Source: Geoglobus sp. (GTDB lineage Archaea > Halobacteriota > Archaeoglobi > Archaeoglobales > Archaeoglobaceae). Taken from it: 7,272 nt of DNA. The DNA lies in the NCBI GenBank assembly GCA_027019885.1, contig JALUWC010000487.1:1-7272 (forward strand), written 5' to 3'. Positions 1 to 7,192 of the stretch are shown one piece after another. The stretch's first letter is position 1, and the number at the start of each line of letters is the position of its first letter. The position numbers were made by a program, and so were the translations under genes. The notes beneath the pieces were generated by a model. It worked only from the letters and a program-made list of their open reading frames with translations, searched no databases and was not told the DNA's origin.

Positions 1-2647
1 CCTTTGACTGAATACGCACAGTATAAGCTGGTTATAAATGGAACAAGCTGGGAGTTACACAATGTTACAGGAGGACTTGAAGGCAGTGGAACAGTAACTG
101 ACTTCTGGTCACTTGTTCAGGCTGATAGGGATGACATCAGGGTATTCAATCAAACAGATCAGCTTTACTTCTGGATTGAGAGCTGGGATTATGGCAAATC
201 AAAGTGCTATTATTTGGGTAAATATCAGCAGTGGTAGTAGTGAGTTGAACATCGCTTACGGGAACAGCTTGGCGACACAGAGTGCATACAAAAACGCCAG
301 CATTGTTTTTCAGTTTTTTGACGATGCAGAAAGTGGAATTTCAGCAACATACACGGCAGATGGGACGTTTGAGACAATATCTGATGCAAACAAAAACAGT
401 AATGTTTTCCATTTAGTTTCTGCTGGTGCATGGGGTGCAACGGGAAGAAGTGTATTACTGTTTAACCAGAACTTTAGTGATGCAGTATTTGAGTTTTGGG
501 CAAGGGAGGACCCATACACTGGCACAGCAGCTAACCAAGTGGGTTTAGTTTTCTGTGTGCAGGATGTGTCTAATTACTACTACGCATTTTTTGAAGCAAA
601 AAATGATATAATATACCTTATGAAGAATGTTGCAGGAAGCTTTACAACCATTAGCAGTGTTAGTTTTGCAGATGATGGTGCATGGCACAATTGGAGAATC
701 GTGAAAAGCGGTAGTATGATAAAGATATATGTTGATGACGTTTTGCTACTAACTGAAACAGATACACAGTTCGCAAGTGGTAACTTTGGTTTACGTGCAT
801 ATAGTACAAATAACCAAATGTGGGACGACATTAAGGTTCTTAAGCTCGCCGACCCCATAGATGTTTCATCTTTCCACACCAGAAGTTTCTCAACTTCAAA
901 CCCAAGTGTTCTTCTTAATGGAAATCTTATAGAGTATAACGGAACACTCGACAGCGGGCAGTCAAGTGGTAGAATCCCATTAAACCTTACATGGCTCAAA
1001 ACTGGGGTGAATAATCTTACATTTCTGTCAGCCTACGGCAGTGGTGATGTGGTGATAAGAGCAACCTACACAGATGATGTGAACATAACCATAACGAGGC
1101 TTCTTGGAGTAGAGAGGCAAACACTTGAGTATACCCCTGTTGAGAACACAGCAAACGCAAGTGTCAGGCTTGTTTTTTCAACAACAGATATGTACCATCA
1201 GCTCTGGAATGTTACCGTCAATGGCAGTTCCTGGACAAACTACAACTGGAGCTTCCCCCATCTCGACATTTACCTTGGCAATGTTTCAGCGAATGTGACC
1301 TACAATGTTACTGCAGAAATGGGGTACAATAACCCACCCTCTATTGTAAGAGATGACATAAGAACAGTGAGGGGGAAGTCAATAACCTTCTCCGCCACCG
1401 TTACAGACCCTGAGGAGGACAGCATAGTAAGCTGGTTGTGGGACTTCGGGGATGGGACGAACAGCACCCTGCAGAATCCCTCTCACAGCTACTCAATTCT
1501 CGGCACCTATAACTGCAGTGTTACTGTTACAGATGATGGTAATGTGCAATCTGCCACGGCAACAAAAACCTTCAGAGTCTATGTGGAGAACCAGCTTCCA
1601 TCAGTAAATCTTGTGGAACCCGCCAACAATGATTACCTTGGATCATCCACCGTGAAATTTATCTGGAATGGAACCGACCCTGACGTTGACTTCGACACCC
1701 CATACTTCAAGCTCTATGTTGATGGAAATCTTGTTTTTGAGGGCTATGGAACAAGCTACACCACAAACCTGACAGCGGGACAGCACACATGGTATGTTGC
1801 AGTGACTGATGGAATCGATACAGTCAAAAGCGAAACAAGAACGCTCTATGTCCTCACCTCTCCAGCAAGCTCCACAGAACCAACATCTGTTCCTGTCATA
1901 ACATCAGCAATCATAGCTCCATATCCTGCCGTTGTCAACAGAGAGGTCTACATTGCCTACACCGCCTTTGACCCAGATGGTCAGATAGTAGAGGGGAGAA
2001 TAAGAGTCACAGACCCGTCTGGAACAAACATAGACCTCATCGTTCAGTCTGCAGAGGACCTGTATTATGGAACCTACAAACCACTTACTACTGGAACTCA
2101 CACAGTAAACCTTCTCCCGCTTGACGATTCTGGCGTCTCAGCCTCTCTGAGCATCCCCCTTGAGGTCTATGCTACACCATCAAAGGTTGAGAACATAGTT
2201 GAGCTGAGAAAAACAGCAGATTCAATATTTGTTGTGAGCAAGAACGCAAGGATCCTCAGCAGTGCAAAAACCTACGGTGACAGACTGATTATTAACATGG
2301 ACCTCAGCATGACAAACGCAACAGCAATCACTGTAGATGCAACATCACTGGACTTTTCTGACATCTCGAGAATCGTTATAGATCCAAGAGAAGGCCTTTC
2401 ACCATTAAAACAACCACTCGAGCTAAGTATGAAGATCCCGGTCAAGGCTCTTGTCATCCTTGATGACCTGCATCTCATAGCTGAAGATTACGGAGCAGGT
2501 TCGGTAAAGTATGACTCTCAGACTACAATCATTACTGCCAGAATTAAAGATACTGTGACATTTGAGCTCAACAAAAACCCTTCCAAGCTTGATGAAATTA
2601 TCCACAGGCTTCTCGCATATCTTGATTCAATTCTTTTGAAGGTATGA
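1..2647 (+). CDS. Large secreted/surface protein with DUF2341, jelly-roll and PKD domains; 5'-partial and frameshifted
   Basis: This is the 3' part of a long extracellular protein; its start and any signal peptide lie upstream. Frame 1 (bases 1 to about 195) encodes the first half of a DUF2341 domain (DDIRVFN, then WIESWDYG). Frame 2 (from about 194) encodes the second half (NQSAIIWVNI, then IAYGNSLATQSA), so the domain is split by a shift. After FFDD (about 314) comes a concanavalin/LamG-like jelly-roll (about 314-841, with YYYAFFEAKND, AWHNWRIVKSG, IKIYVDD and WDDIKV). A linker rich in N-X-S/T sequons follows. A PKD domain covers about 1328-1588, with WLWDFGDGT, NPSHSY and TVTDDG. Next come an Ig/FN3-like repeat (about 1589-1855) and another (about 1893-2175), then a C-terminal region I do not recognise. 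No C-terminal membrane anchor is visible. DUF2341 and PKD proteins in archaea are usually cell-surface or secreted binding proteins; the ligand here is unknown. The domain calls are solid. Whether the gene is functional is unclear. Confidence 0.8.
190..205 (+). other. Frameshift point inside the DUF2341 domain
   Basis: Frame 1 reads W-D-Y-G up to 195 and then becomes non-family sequence, ending at a TAG at 235-237. Frame 2 takes up the family sequence at GCA-AAT-CAA (194-202). Removing one G from 193-194, or one A from the AAA at 196-198, restores a continuous domain reading about WDY(A/G)NQSAIIW. The shift is +1 (one base skipped). Sequencing error, a real mutation and programmed shifting are all possible. 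The sequence has no clear slippery heptamer or stop codon right at the junction, so a programmed event is the least supported. Confidence 0.75.
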
Positions 2648-2648
2648 T

Positions 2649-2684
2649 GGGGCGGTAACCGCAGGTGAGAGTCCTGCCCGCCCC
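2649..2684 (+). ncRNA. Structured RNA element, copy 1 (tRNA-minihelix-like)
   Basis: P1 pairs GGGGCGG (2649-2655) with CCGCCCC (2678-2684), seven perfect base pairs. A five-base linker, TAACC, follows on the 5' side only. P2 pairs GCAGG (2661-2665) with CCTGC (2673-2677), five perfect base pairs. The loop is TGAGAGT (2666-2672). The 3' strands of P2 and P1 touch, so the helices can stack into one 12-bp rod. The loop fits the T-loop pattern U-N-N-R-A plus two bases. The element starts one base after the TGA stop (2645-2647) of the surface protein gene and ends 20 bases before the ribosome-binding site of the next gene. A second copy at 7193-7226 has the same fold with compensating substitutions. 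It may be a leader element, an mRNA processing site or a small RNA; the function is unknown. Confidence 0.8.
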
Positions 2685-2704
2685 CTTGTTTTAAAAAAGG
2701 TTTC

Positions 2705-2713
2705 GGAGGTGAT
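2705..2713 (+). promoter_or_regulatory. Strong ribosome-binding site for the 486-aa secreted protein
   Basis: GGAGGTGAT matches the archaeal anti-Shine-Dalgarno sequence over nine bases and sits six bases before the GTG at 2720, which supports that start. An ATG inside the site (2712-2714) opens only a two-codon frame and is too close to the site to be the real start. Confidence 0.8.
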
Positions 2714-2719
2714 GAGTTA

Positions 2720-4180
2720 GTGAGAAGTGTGCAAGCTGTCTTGCTGGCCATGTTTGTTCTGGCCAGCTTAGGGACGGCATCTGCGGCAACAGGCAACGTG
2801 AGCCTGTACAGCATAGAGATCTCAACAACCCCAGTCATTGGAGACAACAACACCGGAGTACTATGGCTTGCACAGGCAGACTTCGATGGAGACGGGATCC
2901 AGGACAGCATTACCCTCCAGGTGTCCGTATACGATGACAAAGGGAACGCATACACGCCAAACACAACAATCGGAGAGGCTGTGAAGATTGAGTTCATAGA
3001 CAGCTCAAATGCAACCATAGATGTCACTGGAGATGGTTCAGCAGATGTCTTTGACATAACAAATGGAACCTATTCGCTCCTACCAAGCGGGGTAACACCG
3101 GGCTATTACAGGGCCAAGATAACCCTCCAGTTCGACACAAATGGAGACAACACCGTGAATGCCAACGATACAGCAGAGTACAGATACCAGGATGTTCTGT
3201 TTACAACGGACTATTACTACATGGTCTATCAGGAATCAAGCACGACTTCAAAAGCATCTCTAGAGAACCTCTTCTCAACACTGAATCTTCTTAATGCCTT
3301 CAGTATGCCAACAAGGATCTCTCTCAGTAAAATAGATCTGACAGCAAAGAGCTTTACGCTGAACATAGATGGTCAGACGTTCACTTTAAAGGAGAAGGAA
3401 ACGCTGAAACTTCCGAACAAAGACGCCTGGATAGTTGTTCCAGAAGGGGCAGTGAAGAGTGGAAGTGTTACCTATAACATCTGGGTTAAGTACGGAAAGA
3501 AGCCAACCTTCAGCAGTGAAAACTCAGCAGTGCAGGATAACAACAATAGAAGACTATGGGTGTTCAATGTTGGAAGCAGAGATGATCCGGCAAGGAATTA
3601 TAATATTGTGCTATGGGACGAGCAGGTACCTATGCTTGGACTTGGTGAGGCTCTGGATTATCATTTTGTCCCAGCAGAATTGTCGGCATTCTGGGAAAAC
3701 TTTGACAGCGTAGTTGAGAACTATGATGTGCTGAGAGTCAGAAGCTGGATTGGTGGGCTTTTCCAGGAGCAGACAAACCTTGGCAGGTTCAATATATGGG
3801 GCGCAAATAATCAGATTGACTCGACAAATGGAGTACTTGCAGGGAGCAGATTCAACATAAACGACCTTGACTTCGTTGATTACAGTCAGGGAATGAGCGT
3901 AAGAGGTATTATAGTGCAGACAAAAGGAGGATTGCAAGCACCTGACACAGGATACTCAGTTATATTCCCTACGAGAAGTGCGAACGCAAATGTGAATGAC
4001 TATCCATGGAGAGGAAAGTCTCTCACTGCATTTGAAGAGGCTCTGATAAAGCACATGCTCAACCCAGACAACGATGGACTCAAGGACTTTACATGGGAGG
4101 GCAAGCTGAGGAAGTTTGACTTCGTGGATATAGACTCCATAAGGACCCTGGCAGGCTTTGTGGTCAGCATAAAGAAGTGA
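2720..4180 (+). CDS. Secreted protein of unknown function with Asp-rich calcium-loop-like motifs (486 aa)
   Basis: The GTG start follows a near-perfect ribosome-binding site. A Sec signal peptide covers residues 1-22 (hydrophobic core VLLAMFVLASLG, likely cut after ASA), so the product is exported. The N-terminal third is beta-rich and holds three Asp-rich loops resembling EF-hand or dockerin calcium loops: DFDGDGIQD (54-62), DVTGDGSAD (101-109) and DTNGDNTVNAND (139-150). The rest shows no motif I recognise; it contains a basic stretch near NNNRRLW and many aromatic residues, and it ends in SIKK with no membrane anchor. It is the first gene after RNA element 1, and the next secreted-protein gene starts nine bases after its stop. 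Calcium binding is inferred from motif shape only. It could be a structural surface protein or a substrate or partner of the protease two genes downstream. Confidence 0.85.
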   Translation: MRSVQAVLLAMFVLASLGTASAATGNVSLYSIEISTTPVIGDNNTGVLWLAQADFDGDGIQDSITLQVSVYDDKGNAYTPNTTIGEAVKIEFIDSSNATIDVTGDGSADVFDITNGTYSLLPSGVTPGYYRAKITLQFDTNGDNTVNANDTAEYRYQDVLFTTDYYYMVYQESSTTSKASLENLFSTLNLLNAFSMPTRISLSKIDLTAKSFTLNIDGQTFTLKEKETLKLPNKDAWIVVPEGAVKSGSVTYNIWVKYGKKPTFSSENSAVQDNNNRRLWVFNVGSRDDPARNYNIVLWDEQVPMLGLGEALDYHFVPAELSAFWENFDSVVENYDVLRVRSWIGGLFQEQTNLGRFNIWGANNQIDSTNGVLAGSRFNINDLDFVDYSQGMSVRGIIVQTKGGLQAPDTGYSVIFPTRSANANVNDYPWRGKSLTAFEEALIKHMLNPDNDGLKDFTWEGKLRKFDFVDIDSIRTLAGFVVSIKK

Positions 4181-4189
4181 AGCTGGACT

Positions 4190-4948
4190 ATGAAAGGAGT
4201 ATACATTTTACTCGCAATTTCTTTACTATTTTTGATTCCAGCAACAGCAGTAGAGGTAGTGGTTGACTGGGATGCCCTTCAGCTGAGCGATGCAAAGCAG
4301 GAGTTCCTGACAAATGGTATAGTTGAGAGAGAACAGGATGGAATAAGCGGGTTGCTTGTAAATCTCTACTCAACAAGCCCTTATGTCATAGAGAATGGCA
4401 TAGAGCCAAGGGGTTACTACCTCTTCAGAATCACGAACACAAACAGCCATGAGGTCACCGTTAAGGCCTACATCTATGCAGACTACATTAACCCAGAGGC
4501 TATCTCAAGGATCAGAGATGTAAACACAAACGAACCAGCAAGAGCTGAGTACGTTGATGATGACACTGTTGTTCTTGTGGTAGATCTTGCTCCGGGTCAG
4601 AGCAGAGAGTATCACGTCACAAGGGCTGATGTAATTTATGCATTTCCAAAGAGCAGTGATTACATCACCGATACAGAGACAGTAGCTTTCAATGCAAGTA
4701 AAAACAGAACTCAGAACTTTGTGCTTCCAGAGCAGTACAGGGGTGAGACGCTGAGCGTGTATGAGCCCACAGTTATAAGCATATTTGGCAAGACAATAGT
4801 CCTTGATTTCCCACGACATCCACTCAATGTTGAGAAGCACGGAAACATACTTTCATTTATGTTTCAGGAGCCAAGGGAGTACGTTGTGAGGATAAAGAAA
4901 GCCACTATGGTTGATCTGCTCTTTTTCAGAGGCACGGTGGTGAGATGA
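4190..4948 (+). CDS. Secreted protein of unknown function (252 aa)
   Basis: A clear signal peptide (MKGVYILLAISLLFLIPATA, likely cut after residue 20) is followed by a soluble, beta-rich domain without a family motif I recognise. The stretch GYYLFRITNTNSHEVTVKAYIY resembles an immunoglobulin-like strand pair, of the kind seen in surface accessory domains. N-X-S/T sequons are few (NAS and NRT near residues 167-171). The gene starts nine bases after the preceding stop with only a weak ribosome-binding site, and its TGA overlaps the ATG of the protease gene. That arrangement suggests translational coupling through the three genes. Because it lies directly before a secreted protease it could be a chaperone, inhibitor or substrate, but nothing in the sequence decides between these. 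Confidence 0.85.
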   Translation: MKGVYILLAISLLFLIPATAVEVVVDWDALQLSDAKQEFLTNGIVEREQDGISGLLVNLYSTSPYVIENGIEPRGYYLFRITNTNSHEVTVKAYIYADYINPEAISRIRDVNTNEPARAEYVDDDTVVLVVDLAPGQSREYHVTRADVIYAFPKSSDYITDTETVAFNASKNRTQNFVLPEQYRGETLSVYEPTVISIFGKTIVLDFPRHPLNVEKHGNILSFMFQEPREYVVRIKKATMVDLLFFRGTVVR

Positions 4949-6552
4949 TGAAAAAAGTGCTGGCAGTGTTACTCATTTTTATTTTAATTCTCCAGCCAGT
5001 AGCGGCAATTCCCTTCCCTATAGCGAAAAAACTTGGATTGAGCTACTACAGGAAGATAAACTTTGAGATCAAGGCTTTATCAGATGGAGTGGGTCCAAGC
5101 AGTGTCGGAGTAGTTGTGAATAAGACATACAATCTCCCTGAGTTCATAATACAGTACCAGCCCGGGTTCAGGGATGAGGTGATAAGGCTCGTAACTGACA
5201 GTGGAGGGAAGGTCCTCAAAAGCTATGATGATCTAAGCATGCTCAAGATCGCCATAAAGCCAGAGAAGGTGTTCAGGGAGCGGTGGTTTGGTTTCAAGGT
5301 AGAGGGATTGGTCACCTCACCCTACATTCTCAGCATTGAGGCAAATGCCTACATCAAGAATGTCCCACCACTCCTTCAGCTCTCAGATCCAGATCAGCTG
5401 AATGCTGAAGAGAGCACAATGTACGATGTGAAGAAGGACATGGGGATTCTGCAGCTTTATCCAAATGTGACTGGAAAGAACATAACCGTTGCAGTCCTTG
5501 ATACAGGAGCCAACATAAATCTCATCTATAACGGCGTTAGAGTCTTTTATGACAGGAATGACCAGAGCATAAGCAGGGTTGTTGCTGTTAAAAACGTTAT
5601 TACTGGAGAAGAGGACTACAGGACAATAACTGTAACGAATAACACAACAACTGTTCATAACGTGGATGCAGGTATTGTGGCAGATGGAAATGATGTCCAG
5701 CATGGAACATGGGTAAGCTTTGCAATTGCGGGATGGACAGGAGATTTCAACACATCTGGCATTGCACCTGATGCAAATCTTGTTATAGTTAAGGTCCTTG
5801 ATGACAGCGGTTCAGGAACCATAGCTGATGTGATCGAAGGCATAAAGTGGGCAGCTGACCTCGACCTTGACAGGAATGGAAAGCCAGATGTGGATATAAT
5901 CAGCATGAGCCTCGGATCAACCTATTACATCAAATCAGCAGCTTCAGCGGTGAAGTATGCAGTTGACAGAGGAGTAATTGTTTTCATTGCAGCCGGCAAC
6001 TCTGGATTCAGCACCGAGCCATGGGTAAACAGCCCGGCTGACACACCATATCCGGGAGTCATTGCTGTTGCAGCTCTCACAAATCAGGGTGCTGAGAGCG
6101 AGAGAGCATTCTTCAGTAGCTATGGACCAGATCCAGATAAGGAGACGAGGGATGAGATACCGGATATAGGTGCTCCAGGACTTAAGATAGTTGGACTTGT
6201 GAAGTCTGAGAACTATGCATCAACATCAGACGGGTTCTATCCAGCTGTTAATCTCACCCTTAGCGGAACCTCGATGGCAACACCAATCGCAAGCGGTTCA
6301 GCAGCTCTGATACTGTCTGCACGCTCTGATTACAAAAGCAGACCAGTTGAACTTGAAAAACTGATTGAAGACACAGCAACAAGACTGCCAAATGTAGGTG
6401 TGACAGAATGCAAATATGGCCTAATCAATCCTGCAGCTGCCATTGAAGGTAAATACAACTACCAGACTCAGGAGCAGGTTAGAACGAAGCAGGCAAGGTA
6501 TATGGATCTCCAGCATAGCTTCATGAGCTTTTATGAGGGTTTGTGGAGGTAA
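4945..6552 (+). CDS. Secreted subtilisin-like serine protease (peptidase S8)
   Basis: This is an endopeptidase of the subtilase family acting outside the membrane. A signal peptide covers residues 1 to about 21 (ending QPVAA). An I9-type propeptide-like region spans about 65-139 (EFIIQYQPGFRDEVIRLV through YILSIEANAYIK). The S8 catalytic domain runs from about 170 to 500: Asp186 in AVLDTGA, His253 in DVQHGTWVS, the oxyanion-hole Asn352 in AAGNSG, and Ser443 in SGTSMATP. All four key residues are present, so activity is expected. An insertion of about 45 residues lies between the Asp and His motifs (YRTITVTNNTTTVHN and around). The tail after 500 is short, Gln/Arg-rich and lacks an anchor. The ATG at 4945 overlaps the upstream TGA as ATGA; an ATG at 4948 is equally possible and fits the GGTGGTGA site (4936-4943) slightly better. 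It is probably made as a zymogen that matures by cutting off its propeptide. Confidence 0.95.
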   Translation: MMKKVLAVLLIFILILQPVAAIPFPIAKKLGLSYYRKINFEIKALSDGVGPSSVGVVVNKTYNLPEFIIQYQPGFRDEVIRLVTDSGGKVLKSYDDLSMLKIAIKPEKVFRERWFGFKVEGLVTSPYILSIEANAYIKNVPPLLQLSDPDQLNAEESTMYDVKKDMGILQLYPNVTGKNITVAVLDTGANINLIYNGVRVFYDRNDQSISRVVAVKNVITGEEDYRTITVTNNTTTVHNVDAGIVADGNDVQHGTWVSFAIAGWTGDFNTSGIAPDANLVIVKVLDDSGSGTIADVIEGIKWAADLDLDRNGKPDVDIISMSLGSTYYIKSAASAVKYAVDRGVIVFIAAGNSGFSTEPWVNSPADTPYPGVIAVAALTNQGAESERAFFSSYGPDPDKETRDEIPDIGAPGLKIVGLVKSENYASTSDGFYPAVNLTLSGTSMATPIASGSAALILSARSDYKSRPVELEKLIEDTATRLPNVGVTECKYGLINPAAAIEGKYNYQTQEQVRTKQARYMDLQHSFMSFYEGLWR

Positions 6553-6558
6553 TTTTTT
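6553..6558 (+). terminator. Possible archaeal oligo-T terminator after the protease gene
   Basis: Six T residues begin right after the protease TAA. Archaeal RNA polymerase can stop at short T-runs without a hairpin, so this could end the secreted-protein transcript. The same AT-rich stretch (6551-6562) could instead serve as a weak TATA-like promoter for the small membrane genes; the sequence alone does not decide. Confidence 0.35.
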
Positions 6559-6570
6559 AATTCACACTTA

Positions 6571-6579
6571 GGAGGTGGT
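6571..6579 (+). promoter_or_regulatory. Ribosome-binding site fixing a TTG start
   Basis: GGAGGTGGT is a strong site. Two GTG codons (6575 and 6578) fall inside it and cannot be used efficiently, while the TTG at 6584 is four bases beyond it. The next gene therefore most likely starts at TTG 6584, not at the longer GTG. Confidence 0.65.
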
Positions 6580-6583
6580 GTTT

Positions 6584-6772
6584 TTGCCCAGCACAGATAA
6601 GAGGCAGTCTCAGATTATTGGTGTTTTACTTCCAGGATTCGGACACTGGACACAGGGGAAATGGCCGATATGGATAAGCGTTGGGGTTTTTGCTGTGGCA
6701 CTTCTTGCTGGTGCCTTTACGTATGGGATGGGGTATCTGGCAATAGGGCTGGTTGATGCGGCAACTCTCTAA
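6584..6772 (+). CDS. Small membrane protein, TM2-like (62 aa)
   Basis: Starting at TTG, the product reads MPSTDKRQSQ followed by IIGVLLPGFGHWTQGKWPIW and a second hydrophobic segment (ISVGVFAVALLAGAFTYGMGYLAIGL). The pattern of a short basic start, a G-P-G-F-G-H turn followed by Q-G-K, and a second membrane segment resembles TM2-type and related small membrane proteins, whose biochemical roles are mostly unknown. The family likeness is by eye and only moderate. It opens a group of three tiny membrane protein genes after the T-run that follows the protease. A start at GTG 6575 would give 65 residues but would lie inside the ribosome-binding site. Confidence 0.7.
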   Translation: MPSTDKRQSQIIGVLLPGFGHWTQGKWPIWISVGVFAVALLAGAFTYGMGYLAIGLVDAATL

Positions 6773-6778
6773 AAGATC

Positions 6779-6991
6779 ATGAAACCAGGTGTCATCAGAA
6801 GAATAGTTGACAGAATCTGGAATCTCCCCAGTCCTCTACCGTATTTTTTGATTCCTGTATTCGTGTTGATTTATTTAGGCTACATCTTTATCGGAGAGAT
6901 CGTTTCACTGTTCATCGTCCTGGTTTACCTTTCAATACATGAGGTGAAGGAATGGAAATATCGAAGCTCCCTTTCTGGACAAAGCTCCTGA
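6779..6991 (+). CDS. Small membrane protein of unknown function (70 aa)
   Basis: The ATG lies six bases after the preceding TAA, with no convincing ribosome-binding site, so translation may depend on coupling. The first 18 residues are basic (VIRRIVDRIWNL), followed by a long hydrophobic stretch (about residues 20-53) that could form one or two membrane passes, then a charged tail. The last 13 codons overlap the next gene by 40 bases in another frame. I recognise no family. The regular amphipathic-then-hydrophobic layout and the position in a same-strand run support a real gene, but its small size limits confidence. Confidence 0.55.
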   Translation: MKPGVIRRIVDRIWNLPSPLPYFLIPVFVLIYLGYIFIGEIVSLFIVLVYLSIHEVKEWKYRSSLSGQSS

Positions 6992-7191
6992 TTGCAGTCA
7001 TTCTGGATATCTTGAGCCTTATTCCGATCGTCGAGTATATCATTGCTCCAGTCTCGTTTTACTTTCTTTACAAGACAACCGGGATGCCTCTTCTTTCTCT
7101 TGTGGCTGGTATTGAGGATCTGCTCCCAGCTCCTCTCGATATCCTTCCGGACAATACAGCTGTTGTGCTCTACTATGAGTATTTCGCATGA
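6952..7191 (+). CDS. Small membrane protein with two hydrophobic segments (79 aa)
   Basis: The ATG follows GAGGTGAAGGA (6940-6950), a good ribosome-binding site lying inside the upstream gene. Hydrophobic segments cover about residues 10-26 (TKLLIAVILDILSLIPI) and 27-55 (EYIIAPVSFYFLYKTTGMPL and on). A Pro/Leu/Asp-rich tail follows (EDLLPAPLDILPDNTA, ending YYEYFA). I do not recognise a named family. The 40-base overlap with the preceding gene suggests coupled expression. The TGA stop (7189-7191) is followed after one base by RNA element 2, the same arrangement as at the end of the surface protein gene. Confidence 0.7.
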   Translation: MEISKLPFWTKLLIAVILDILSLIPIVEYIIAPVSFYFLYKTTGMPLLSLVAGIEDLLPAPLDILPDNTAVVLYYEYFA

Positions 7192-7192
7192 T

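Noticed and set aside
2661..2684. Likeness to the cobalamin riboswitch core (GGTGARAGTCC)
   Set aside because: The likeness comes from a T-loop hairpin that many RNAs use. At 34-36 bases the elements are far too short, and they lack the rest of the riboswitch core; no B12-related gene is nearby.
2649..2692. GC-rich hairpin followed by TTGTTTT as a simple intrinsic terminator
   Set aside because: Archaeal termination does not need a hairpin, the T-runs are short and interrupted, and a simple terminator would not require the conserved loop, asymmetric linker and compensating changes. A side role in termination cannot be excluded.
2689..2698. TTTTAAAAAA as a TATA box for the 486-aa protein gene
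   Set aside because: The start predicted about 25 bases downstream would coincide with the GTG and make the strong ribosome-binding site useless; copy 2 has no such sequence.
2644..2715. Box C-like sequences (ATGATGG at the stops, GTGATGA in the ribosome-binding sites) suggesting a C/D box RNA
   Set aside because: GTGATGA is explained by the extended ribosome-binding site, and no matching CTGA box D or terminal stem is placed for a C/D RNA.
2518..3057. Antisense open frame of 179 codons spanning the end of the surface gene, RNA element 1 and the next gene
   Set aside because: It runs opposite to well-supported genes, has no ribosome-binding site or recognisable domain, and crosses the intergenic region, so it is most likely chance.
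3459..3713. Open frame of 84 codons within the 486-aa protein gene
   Set aside because: It is fully contained in a convincing gene, has low-quality composition and lacks a recognisable domain.
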